Shown here one piece after another: positions 1-6,927 of a stretch of DNA of 64,000 nt. Position 1 is the stretch's first letter. Every line of letters starts with the position of its first letter. Made by a program: the position numbers and the translations under genes. Where the stretch lies: positions 186,001 through 250,000 of the forward strand of contig NZ_VLKN01000002.1 in the NCBI RefSeq assembly GCF_007830035.1, in the 5' to 3' direction. The DNA comes from Luteimonas cucumeris. Lineage in GTDB: Bacteria; Pseudomonadota; Gammaproteobacteria; Xanthomonadales; Xanthomonadaceae. The notes beneath the pieces are model-generated. The model was not told where the DNA came from. It did not search any database and saw only the letters and a list, made by a program, of their open reading frames with translations.

Positions 1-56
1 GAACCAGTGACACTCAACAGAAACGCCATAGCGATGGCGGCGGATCGCATCTTCAT
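1..56 (-). CDS. Exported protein, N-terminal fragment only
   Basis: The gene reads off the left edge of the window, so only about 18 codons are visible. They begin MKMRSAAIAMAFLLSVTG, a typical signal-peptide start with a basic end followed by a hydrophobic stretch. A purine-rich ribosome-binding sequence (GGGAGAGAAG) lies just upstream of the ATG at 56. The mature protein is outside the window, so no function can be given. Confidence 0.6.
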   Translation of the reverse strand, partial: MKMRSAAIAMAFLLSVTG

Positions 57-298
57 CTCTTCTCTCCCTTGGCGGTGGATCGAACGGATGCATTCGAGCA
101 CGCGCCACGGAGGCGATCGTGAAAATCAGGTAAGGCGCGTGTAAATCGAACGACTGCGACCCGCTACCGATGGCGAAGATGTGAGCGCTGTCTCGTTACA
201 TCCTGCATTACATGCGTGGACGCGAAACGCGGTTCGCGTCATGGCCGTTGCACGCGGATTCGCGTTTTCCGGCTCGACCACCACTTCAAGACGCTGAT
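57..298. other. Intergenic region with one perfect hairpin
   Basis: No gene is seen here. The stretch should hold the promoter of the leftward exported-protein gene. A perfect 8-bp inverted repeat (GACGCGAA / TTCGCGTC, 6-base loop) lies at 219-240. It has no T tract, so it is more likely an operator-like palindrome or a chance hairpin than a terminator. Confidence 0.4.
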
Positions 299-394
299 CG
301 CGTAGGGCGCATTAGTCGAAGGCGTAATGCGCCGCATGCAACAACCTCCGGATAGTCATGCGGCGCAATGCCTTCGGTTATTGCGCCCTACGCG
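299..394. repeat. GTAG-type palindromic repeat, copy 1
   Basis: This is a ~96-bp palindromic unit made of two imperfect hairpins. It opens with CGCGTAGGGCGCA and closes with TGCGCCCTACGCG. Related copies lie at 2055-2127, 4205-4298 and 4938-5030. The GTAG head and paired hairpins resemble REP/BIME elements such as those of Stenotrophomonas. Copy 1 directly abuts the remnant of a REP-associated tyrosine transposase. Confidence 0.8.
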
Positions 395-402
395 GGCTGG
401 TG

Positions 403-591
403 AGGGAAAGCGTGGATGCCGCCGAAACGGATGCGATCCGCCTGCACGTGCAGCGCCAGCACCTCTACGGCCCGGACCGGTTCCGCACGGCGATCGAAGC
501 GCAGCTGGGACGGGCTGTCGGACCGGGGAAGACGGGTCGGCCGAGGAAAGCATCCTCGCCGCTCAGCGAGGCGTGGGAAAGTCGAACCTGA
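403..591 (+). pseudogene. C-terminal remnant of a REP-associated tyrosine transposase (RAYT)
   Basis: The reading frame running out of the repeat encodes a segment containing RLHVQRQHLYGPDRFRTAIE and, further on, GRPRKAS. This matches the basic tail usual in IS200-like RAYT proteins: (H)VQRQxxYGxxxFRxxIE followed by GRPxK. The catalytic HUH and tyrosine regions are absent and there is no independent start; the apparent start lies inside the repeat. It is read as the decayed end of a transposase whose substrate family is the adjacent GTAG repeat. Identification is by motif recall only. Confidence 0.6.
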
Positions 592-621
592 CCCCTGTTT
601 CACTTGGTCTAGACTCGCAGC

Positions 622-1977
622 ATGAACATTTTCCTGCGCCGCTTCGGCTACCTGCTCCTGCTCGCCTCCACGCCGGCCTTCGCCGACGACCATTCCCCGC
701 TCGCCGGCCCGTCGCTGGACCGCAAGACCGGCACCGGCGTGGTGTATTTCGCGACCGGCAACGACAGGCCCGGGCCGGGCGAGCGTTCGGCTTCCAGTGC
801 AGTCGAGGACACGCTGGCGCGCGAGGACGGTATTCCGCAACCGGAAGCGACCCGCGGGCGCCTGCTGCCCGATTCGGACTTCAGCCTGTCGTGGACGAAC
901 TTCCTCACCTCGCCCGTGGCCGGCGATGGCGACGATCGCGCCAGGCTGGGCGGCAAGTTCGACGGATACGCGACAATCGCCGGCACCGACATCGGCCTGT
1001 GGACGGGGCTGTCGGTCAATGCGCATGCGGAGTTCGGGTATGGCCGCACGGTCGAGCCGCAGGGAACGGGCATGCTTCTCCCGGTCAATACCGCACTCGC
1101 CTTCCCCCGCCTCAACGATGAAGGCTTCGACCTGGCCCTGAACATCACCCAGCGTTTCGGCGACGCGTCGTTGACGGTGGGCAAGATCAACATGATCGAC
1201 AACGCGGGCAGCACGCCCATCGTCCGCAGCGATGGACGCGAAGGGTTCCAGAACATTGCCCTGGCGGCGCCACCGACCTTCACTACGCCGCCCTCGATCT
1301 TCGGCGCCCTGCTCAGGATCCCGACCACCGCCGGCCCCATCGTGACGCTCGGGATCTGGGACCCGCACACTGCGGTCCGGCGCGCCCTGCCCGACGACCT
1401 GTTCGGCGACGGCGTGAACGGGATGGCGATGCTGACCCAGCCGGTGAACGTCCGCGGCAAACGCGGCTTCCAGAGCCTGATGCTGTCCTGGACCACGGAA
1501 CGCGGCTTTGACCTCAATGACCTGCCTTACCTGTTCCTGCCGCCGGATAGCGATGTCCTGTTCCGGGAGGCACGCGGTGGCTACATCGCCCGCTACCAGT
1601 TCCAGCAGTTCATCTGGCAGGACCCGGACGATCCGTCACGCGGCGTGGGCGTCTTCGGACAACTGAGCTACGTCGATGACAACCCGCTGCCGGGCAACTG
1701 GAGCATGTCCCTGGGCATTACCGGCGATCCGCGGATCGCATCGCGTCCCGCCGACCGCTTCGGCGTCGCCTACTTCCGCACCTCGATGAGCGAAGTGCTG
1801 CGCGATGGCGTCGCACCGATCGTCAACCTCGGCGACGAACAGGGCATCGAAGCGTTCTACAGCTTCGCGATCGGAAACAACCTGGTCCTCACCGCCGACG
1901 CCCAGGTCATCGACCCGGCAGACCGCTCGCGCAGCACCGCCGCGTTCCTGGGCGCCCGCGCGCGGGTTACGTTCTGA
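622..1977 (+). CDS. OprB-family carbohydrate-selective porin
   Basis: This 451-residue protein has a signal peptide ending AFA at residues 19-21 and a C-terminal phenylalanine (ARVTF), the beta-barrel insertion signal of outer-membrane proteins. The body has alternating aromatic/hydrophobic strands and lacks long hydrophobic helices. Features such as SWTNFL, a repeated FGQ/FGxxYF pattern and EAFYSFAIGNNLVLTADAQ near the end resemble OprB-type porins that pass sugars across the outer membrane. The substrate cannot be read from sequence. No sugar-use genes flank it. The ATG at 622 is chosen because the signal peptide begins there; the Shine-Dalgarno is weak. A terminator follows at 1994. Confidence 0.7.
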   Translation: MNIFLRRFGYLLLLASTPAFADDHSPLAGPSLDRKTGTGVVYFATGNDRPGPGERSASSAVEDTLAREDGIPQPEATRGRLLPDSDFSLSWTNFLTSPVAGDGDDRARLGGKFDGYATIAGTDIGLWTGLSVNAHAEFGYGRTVEPQGTGMLLPVNTALAFPRLNDEGFDLALNITQRFGDASLTVGKINMIDNAGSTPIVRSDGREGFQNIALAAPPTFTTPPSIFGALLRIPTTAGPIVTLGIWDPHTAVRRALPDDLFGDGVNGMAMLTQPVNVRGKRGFQSLMLSWTTERGFDLNDLPYLFLPPDSDVLFREARGGYIARYQFQQFIWQDPDDPSRGVGVFGQLSYVDDNPLPGNWSMSLGITGDPRIASRPADRFGVAYFRTSMSEVLRDGVAPIVNLGDEQGIEAFYSFAIGNNLVLTADAQVIDPADRSRSTAAFLGARARVTF

Positions 1978-1993
1978 GGATCGAACTAGGGGC

Positions 1994-2033
1994 GGGACTA
2001 TAAGAGGATTCAATTACCTCCGTCCCTTTTTTG
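1994..2033 (+). terminator. Rho-independent terminator after the porin gene
   Basis: GGGAC pairs with GTCCC and an inner GAGG pairs with CCTC. Six Ts (2027-2032) follow at once. It begins 17 bases past the porin stop codon. Confidence 0.7.
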
Positions 2034-2054
2034 TTGCGCGCGGGGCCGTCAGAT

Positions 2055-2127
2055 CGCGTAGCGCCGGATGTCGCAACCTCCGGACAGCTATGCGGCGCAA
2101 TGCCCTTCAGTTGTTGCGCCCTACGCG
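2055..2127. repeat. GTAG-type palindromic repeat, copy 2 (left hairpin deleted)
   Basis: The right hairpin (GCGGCGCAATGCCC ... TGCGCCCTACGCG) is complete. About 24 bases of the left hairpin are missing compared with copies 1 and 4. It lies ~60 bp beyond the stop codon of the leftward 584-residue gene, at the outer edge of the less GC-rich patch. Confidence 0.75.
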
Positions 2128-2186
2128 GGCTGCCGCACGGACTCAAGCCACCTAACACAGGTAGTCAGGCCCAAGCCATAACTTCC

Positions 2187-3941
2187 TTAAGGCAGGCAAT
2201 ATATTCGGGGAATAACGCCAACATCCCTACATGCGTGTGCGAAAGAAGAGACTATCCAGTAGAACTGCGTGACGTTTCCTGTAACCGGTGAGCCAGACTT
2301 TATCTTTCTAAGCTCTCTAGATATTTGACCAAGAGATATAAAAGAACAAGCCAATACGCACACGCGCTCAAACCCATAGTTCGATACTAGGTGGCGTAAG
2401 AACGCTGGAAACTGGCCAGATCGTCTTCTAACACGCTGGATCGCCGTACCCTTTATGACCTTGCCATGCAGCGACTTTTCATACTTCGCGAGCATCTGGT
2501 CGACCGAAAAGTGCATGTTCCCCAAGTTCTTGATGGCCTGACCGACAACCACTTGAAGGGCGCTGGCAGAAGCAGAAACATCTCCATGTTTCGAGTGAAT
2601 GAAATGGACAACACCAACTGACTTATTGAAGGATATGTGGTCCGCCCACTCGTTTCCCAAATCATCGCAGAACAAGAAGTCATCTTTCGCGTGAATCTTC
2701 TCGACGGCAGAGAACACGCTGCCGGCATCAAAATCTATCTGCGCGGCAACAAACGCTCCTTTTTCAGAGGTCATATCTACCAACTCGCTCCTCTCAACAA
2801 ACAAGCCAAGTAGCGATTCTATTTCAGAGCTTCCAGATACATCCATGAAACATCGCTTTCCAAAGTACATGTATTTCGGATCGTCAAAGCAAATTGCGTA
2901 GGCACCATCTCTGTGGATGAACTTCTGCAACGTCATCGCTTCAGCACCATCGCCTAGAACCTTGACGCGCTGCAGGAGTTTGGCGTGGATCGTCAAACTC
3001 TTTCGGCCAGGTTTTCCCTTCAGCCAGGCATGCGCTTCATGACCAACGACCTTACCCTCATCGTCAAACTCATAAACCTTAGATATCAACTCCAGTAGTG
3101 ATTTACGGGCAACGCCAACAATCTCAGCTAAGCCACCATTCTTCTTCTCTATGCACAACTTGATAGCACCCAGCTCAATCTTGTTAAGCAGAACTGATGT
3201 CTCAATGAGCAGCGACCTTGGAAGTATTTTCTGATCTATTTCTACACTCACGAGATCAACAGCACGTGCGAAGTTGCTCAAGAATCCATCGGCAGGCGCG
3301 CCCCGCGCCATCCGAGCCAGCTCTTGCCGTGCCCATAGCGCGATCTCGTCGATAGTTTGTCGATCTGAAAACTCAACCAATCTGCCAGCACCCAAGGTAA
3401 CTGACTTGATGCTCGTTCCATCCTGGACACGCAAGTACGATGGTATTGAACGCCCCGCCGCATGCAACGATATAACTCCGCGCAGATCCATTGCTTCATA
3501 CGACCGGAGTCGTATTGCCCGCTCAGAAACCGTCATGTTGCGGACATTTATTTTCTTGAACTCAGCAGTCTCCGTGTCCACAGAAGCTGCAAGGCTTTCA
3601 AAACCGATCTTTTCGAACTTTTCGTCGAGCGCTTCCGTCAAGTCGCCACAGTTTTTCTTTAGAACCACGATGTGATCGTCAATTTCGACAATAACCACAA
3701 AACCGTAGATGCGGTCTGTCAAATCATGACTGCTGTGGAAGTGAACTTCACGTTCCACCAAAAAAACGAGCGTGGAGTAAACATAATTGAGGCCTGCAAC
3801 ACTAACCCTAAAAACGGCATACTCATCGACGTCTTCTACAGCCCCCTCTCGCGCGGCTTCAAGGATAGCCGCTATTTCAGCGTCATCCGGTTGACCAACA
3901 TAGAAGCGCGCGTTCCTCGATAATCTAAATTCACCAGGCAT
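2187..3941 (-). CDS. Unrecognised 584-residue protein, possible PD-(D/E)XK nuclease domain; candidate defence gene
   Basis: The start is placed at the ATG at 3941 because GAGGGGGAG precedes it at good spacing. An upstream GTG at 4007 would start inside the icmF remnant. No family is recognised with confidence. Around residues 424-454 the pattern CDDLGNEWADH, about 10 residues, then VHFIHSKHG, followed by ASASALQVVVGQAIKNL, recalls the D-x-G-x-E-x-A-D ... H-x-K signature of PD-(D/E)XK-like domains in phage-defence proteins. The N-terminal ~400 residues show mixed alpha/beta character and no membrane segment. Base composition is visibly poorer in GC than the porin or icmF. Its neighbours are a NACHT NTPase and repeats. 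A role in defence is inference. Confidence 0.55.
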   Translation of the reverse strand: MPGEFRLSRNARFYVGQPDDAEIAAILEAAREGAVEDVDEYAVFRVSVAGLNYVYSTLVFLVEREVHFHSSHDLTDRIYGFVVIVEIDDHIVVLKKNCGDLTEALDEKFEKIGFESLAASVDTETAEFKKINVRNMTVSERAIRLRSYEAMDLRGVISLHAAGRSIPSYLRVQDGTSIKSVTLGAGRLVEFSDRQTIDEIALWARQELARMARGAPADGFLSNFARAVDLVSVEIDQKILPRSLLIETSVLLNKIELGAIKLCIEKKNGGLAEIVGVARKSLLELISKVYEFDDEGKVVGHEAHAWLKGKPGRKSLTIHAKLLQRVKVLGDGAEAMTLQKFIHRDGAYAICFDDPKYMYFGKRCFMDVSGSSEIESLLGLFVERSELVDMTSEKGAFVAAQIDFDAGSVFSAVEKIHAKDDFLFCDDLGNEWADHISFNKSVGVVHFIHSKHGDVSASASALQVVVGQAIKNLGNMHFSVDQMLAKYEKSLHGKVIKGTAIQRVRRRSGQFPAFLRHLVSNYGFERVCVLACSFISLGQISRELRKIKSGSPVTGNVTQFYWIVSSFAHACRDVGVIPRIYCLP

Positions 3942-3981
3942 ATCTCCCCCTCGTTGCCTGACTGCTAGAAGCTTTAAATCC

Positions 3982-4197
3982 GCTACATATTCCGCCGATA
4001 CTCCCACCCACGTCCTACAACGTATGACTGACCTGCCCCCGCGAATGCGTCTTCACCGCCTCCATCAACGCCGAGAACACGTTCTTCCGGTCACGGGCGA
4101 TCTTCTGCAGGTAACCCAGTCCATGCCCGTCATGGACCATCGGCGCCTCTTCGTCGGCATCAACCAGGCGGGCATGCGAGGTTTCGCCGCTCGGCGC
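3982..4197 (-). pseudogene. Diverged duplicate of the icmF 3' end
   Basis: About 215 bp align base for base with 6926-7142, the last ~70 codons of icmF. There are roughly 27 differences, so identity is near 88% by eye. The reading frame stays open ([10 protein letters not shown] ... SHTL) until a stop replaces the Tyr codon of the terminal [12 protein letters not shown], and one base is also lost there. Many differences are at third codon positions, although a few residues change. This suggests the copy comes from a divergent functional allele rather than from long neutral decay. It marks a junction of the inserted region. Confidence 0.85.
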
Positions 4198-4204
4198 CAG
4201 ACCA

Positions 4205-4298
4205 CGTAGGGCGTAATAGCCGCAGGCGTGATGCGCCGGATGTCACAACCTCCTAGCCATGCGGCGCGATACCCTTCGGTTATTGCGCCCTATGCGGG
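4205..4298. repeat. GTAG-type palindromic repeat, copy 3
   Basis: A complete two-hairpin unit from CGTAGGGCG to GCGCCCTATGCGGG, with a few substitutions. It starts 8 bp past the icmF remnant and ends 28 bp before the stop codon of the leftward membrane-protein gene. Confidence 0.8.
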
Positions 4299-4326
4299 CA
4301 CATGCCCGCCTCACGGCTTCCGCAAC

Positions 4327-4914
4327 TCAGGCCATGCCAAGCCACCTTCGTGCGGCTTTATCGGCATCCTTGAGGTTGTCTCCATACGCCAGGCAACCGA
4401 ACGCTGCGAACCCGCTCATGATCGCGTAGGCCCACGCGGCCCAAAGCGTTCCTCCTGCCAAGGCTCCTGTTACACAGAGGTATGCAAGCCAGAGCGAAAT
4501 GGATGCGAGTACGAAATACAGAACATTAAGAGCTCGGACCGCAAACTTTCTCGCACTCGCGACCCGAAACCGCTTTCGTCGCCATGTCAGCTGGCCGGTT
4601 TCATCGTCCATGTCGAGAAAATCCCATGCGCCGGCAACTTCGAGTAGTGCGCGACCAGGCTGGGGGCTGCTCATCAATTGCCTGATAAGCGTTGCCGGAA
4701 GGTAGGCACCGAACACATGCCGGACCGCAACGGTTACCCACAGGTCGCTTTGGGCATCGTGACCTCTGAACAAATCCAGGAAGTCCCTGCGATCCTGGCT
4801 TCGGGAGCGCGTCAGGCTGAAGACACCCTTGGCCAAGGCAACACCAATCGCTACGACGACCAACGGGACGACCAGCCGTCCGTCAGCCAACTCCAGAAGT
4901 TTCTCGATCATCAT
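4327..4914 (-). CDS. Hypothetical membrane protein, about three transmembrane segments
   Basis: The protein has 195 residues and no recognised family. A hydrophobic segment near residues 13-34 is followed by a basic stretch and a soluble middle region of ~85 residues (DLFRGHDAQSDLW ... RRKRFRVASARK). Two further hydrophobic segments (LNVLYFVLASISLWLAYL and WAAWAYAIMSGFAAFGCLAY) end in a short charged tail. The start at 4914 has a G-rich upstream sequence; ATG at 4911 is equally possible. The gene sits between two GTAG repeats, in the same direction as its neighbours. Its composition is closer to the host genome than that of the two flanking large genes. It could be a separate passenger or part of the same system. 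Confidence 0.6.
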   Translation of the reverse strand: MMIEKLLELADGRLVVPLVVVAIGVALAKGVFSLTRSRSQDRRDFLDLFRGHDAQSDLWVTVAVRHVFGAYLPATLIRQLMSSPQPGRALLEVAGAWDFLDMDDETGQLTWRRKRFRVASARKFAVRALNVLYFVLASISLWLAYLCVTGALAGGTLWAAWAYAIMSGFAAFGCLAYGDNLKDADKAARRWLGMA

Positions 4915-4937
4915 GCCCCCACAAGAAGATCAGACCA

Positions 4938-5030
4938 GTAGGGCGCATTAGCCGCAGGCGTAGTGCGCCGGATGCTGCCAACCTCCGGACATCATGCGGC
5001 GCAATGCCCTTCGGTTATTGCGCCTTACGC
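4938..5030. repeat. GTAG-type palindromic repeat, copy 4
   Basis: A complete unit from GTAGGGCGC to GCGCCTTACGC, 7 bp beyond the stop codon of the NACHT gene and 23 bp before the start of the membrane-protein gene. A location directly after a stop codon is typical of REP-like elements. Confidence 0.8.
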
Positions 5031-5037
5031 CCACCTT

Positions 5038-6825
5038 TTACTTTCTGTCCGCAAAGGAGAAAACATCCCCTATCGCCTTTGCTCGTTCCCGTGATCTGGC
5101 GAGCATAGAAACGTATTCCCTACGGACCTCTTCAAAGGCACTCAAGCAAAATCCGCCAGGATAACTCCCAAGTTCCGCCCACAATGGTGACCTTTCTGAA
5201 ACATCATCAAGGCGGATCGACTTGTCCTCAGCGAAGAATTCTCCAAGCTCTTCGCTTACTTTCTTAACACGACGCTGTCGCTGCGTGACGCAATTGTCAT
5301 TCATAAATAAGAGCAGCGCCAATCGACGCCAGTGCCTAACCGAAAAACTGAGAGAATTCTCCTCATGCATATGTACGCGATCAAAAACCTGCATAAATAT
5401 TCGCCGCCACCCAGCAAGCGACAGCTTGCGGCTTGGCGAAGGAAATAAATCCTTCAATCCAGGTATTAGGTAATTCTCCTCCACCAGCGCAGGACTCATC
5501 TCATGAAGCAACTTTAATACATTGTCCACCTCAAACAGCGGCTCCTGCTCTTTGGAAGACAACTGCTTGATGTACTGCTTCTGCAGAGACATATCTGCGT
5601 CATTTATAAAACGAGCGACAAAATATTCCTGAAATGACCTGTGCACAAAAGCAAGATCTAGCCCGTCCTCAATTAACAAGCAAACTGCCTGTCTCGCGTC
5701 CTGAAGAAAATCCTCAGGTGATATGCCAGGCATCCCAACAACACGTTGAGCTTGCTTCGCGAATCCGACCGCATCCACCATGGAAAAACGAAACGCTCGC
5801 TTGTTGTAAGTAATGGCGGAAAAAGTCGAGAATAGCCTGGCAAACTCATAGATATCCAACGAAGTCTGTCGCTCACGCCTATAGCCCGACTTTAAAGCAT
5901 CGTGTTTCTGAAAAAGCGCCGTGTACGCTTGCTCATAAAAAGACGCAAACTTCTTTGGAATATCTGCTGAGTCGCCATAAGTCAGCAGCATGATTGATAG
6001 CAGCAGCGGGTTGGACAGAAAGTATTCATGAGTCCTGAAAAGCCCGCCTTTCAGCTTCGCAATGAATCTATCCTTTATCTCCTTATCATCGTCAAAGCGG
6101 ATTTTCGCAATAAGCTCGCACGCTTCCTCAAGTTCGAGAGGCGCGATCCGCACACTTGAGAAGCTGTCCCACCCTTCGAGCACCATATCCGGGCGCGATG
6201 ACAAAACTATCTGGCATGGGTGCTGTGTAGCGAGCTTTTTGATTGCAGCCTCAAGAACCTTCCGCTTTGATGCCACCACTTCGTCAAATCCATCCAGAAG
6301 AATGACCAGCAACCCTTCCTGGAGCGACCGAATCGCCAAAGATTCCGAAAGCGGGAATCCATGCTCCTTCATGAACCCGACGATCAATTTTTCCAGATCG
6401 ACCTCTTCTAACTCATTAATGTTTCGCAGTTCGATGAAAACAGGGTAACCAACGCCGCGCTCAATCGCATCAAGCAATAGATAGCGCATAAATATTGTTT
6501 TCCCGGACCCGCCCGTTCCGGTAACAATCGCCCTCCTGCCCACCTTAAATAGAGAGGCAAGATTGGCTTTATCCACCCTTTGCCTACTGCCTCTTTGTAT
6601 TGACGCTGGCACATAGAAATCTTCAATAAACTGCGGCTCGTCTCGAACAAAGAATGTGCGAGATCGACAATACTTCCTGATAACGTTAGTGCAATACTCA
6701 ATGTGGCCGATTCGAAATTCGTATTGCGCGCGTTGATCAAGTTTATTTAGAACATCCTTAGCCAGCTCTATCCCCTTTGGTAGCAAGGTCAAAGCCTTAT
6801 CAGAAATCCCCAAGTCGTTAACCAT
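5038..6825 (-). CDS. NACHT-domain P-loop NTPase (STAND family), candidate anti-phage protein
   Basis: The 595-residue protein starts at the ATG at 6825, preceded by AGGGGGAG. A longer frame to 6891 would begin inside a terminator hairpin. The NACHT module is clear: Walker A GTGGSGKT at about residues 103-110, Walker B LLVILLDGFDEV at about 172-183 with the small-residue/Asp/Glu pattern of NACHT, and an SSRPD sensor at about 209-213. FVHRSFQEYFVARF, common in the winged-helix part of NACHT proteins, follows later. The last ~165 residues are helical with no recognised repeats. The N-terminal ~100 residues carry no obvious effector domain. Bacterial NACHT proteins are known to protect against phage; that role here is inference. 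Base composition is visibly low in GC for this genome. Confidence 0.85.
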   Translation of the reverse strand: MVNDLGISDKALTLLPKGIELAKDVLNKLDQRAQYEFRIGHIEYCTNVIRKYCRSRTFFVRDEPQFIEDFYVPASIQRGSRQRVDKANLASLFKVGRRAIVTGTGGSGKTIFMRYLLLDAIERGVGYPVFIELRNINELEEVDLEKLIVGFMKEHGFPLSESLAIRSLQEGLLVILLDGFDEVVASKRKVLEAAIKKLATQHPCQIVLSSRPDMVLEGWDSFSSVRIAPLELEEACELIAKIRFDDDKEIKDRFIAKLKGGLFRTHEYFLSNPLLLSIMLLTYGDSADIPKKFASFYEQAYTALFQKHDALKSGYRRERQTSLDIYEFARLFSTFSAITYNKRAFRFSMVDAVGFAKQAQRVVGMPGISPEDFLQDARQAVCLLIEDGLDLAFVHRSFQEYFVARFINDADMSLQKQYIKQLSSKEQEPLFEVDNVLKLLHEMSPALVEENYLIPGLKDLFPSPSRKLSLAGWRRIFMQVFDRVHMHEENSLSFSVRHWRRLALLLFMNDNCVTQRQRRVKKVSEELGEFFAEDKSIRLDDVSERSPLWAELGSYPGGFCLSAFEEVRREYVSMLARSRERAKAIGDVFSFADRK

Positions 6826-6877
6826 TACTCCCCCTGAACAATTCGTTGGCGATGCCGCTAACAGTTCGCAACAGAAA

Positions 6878-6904
6878 ATAATAAGGCCCATTCACATGGG
6901 CCTT
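6878..6904 (-). terminator. Terminator after icmF
   Basis: AAGGCCCAT and ATGGGCCTT form a perfect 9-bp stem with a 4-base loop. On the minus strand it is followed by a T-rich TTATTATTTTC. It lies 24 bp past the icmF stop and ahead of the NACHT gene, so the NACHT gene probably has its own promoter. Confidence 0.8.
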
Positions 6905-6927
6905 TTCCTTACAAGGTTCCTACCGCG

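Noticed and set aside
219-240. Perfect 8-bp hairpin as a terminator
   Set aside because: No T tract follows on either strand.
358-591. An intact 77-codon gene starting in the repeat
   Set aside because: The first ~15 codons are repeat sequence and the rest is only the tail of a transposase; it is treated as a remnant.
3942-4007. Longer N-terminus for the 584-residue protein (GTG at 4007)
   Set aside because: It would start inside the icmF remnant, whereas the ATG at 3941 has a strong Shine-Dalgarno.
4024-4209. Small plus-strand frame at the icmF remnant
   Set aside because: A similar frame exists at the matching place opposite real icmF (6970-7158). Both are antisense shadows of the same duplicated sequence.
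299-5030. Repeats as a CRISPR array
   Set aside because: Four palindromic copies are kilobases apart, differ in length and flank genes. There are no regular spacers and no cas genes.
6826-6891. Longer N-terminus for the NACHT protein
   Set aside because: The extra codons begin in the terminator hairpin and have no ribosome-binding site; ATG at 6825 has one.
2187-6904. Integrative element with tRNA-type attachment site
   Set aside because: No integrase, excisionase or tRNA is present near this region. The duplicated 216 bp are far longer and more diverged than a normal attachment core.
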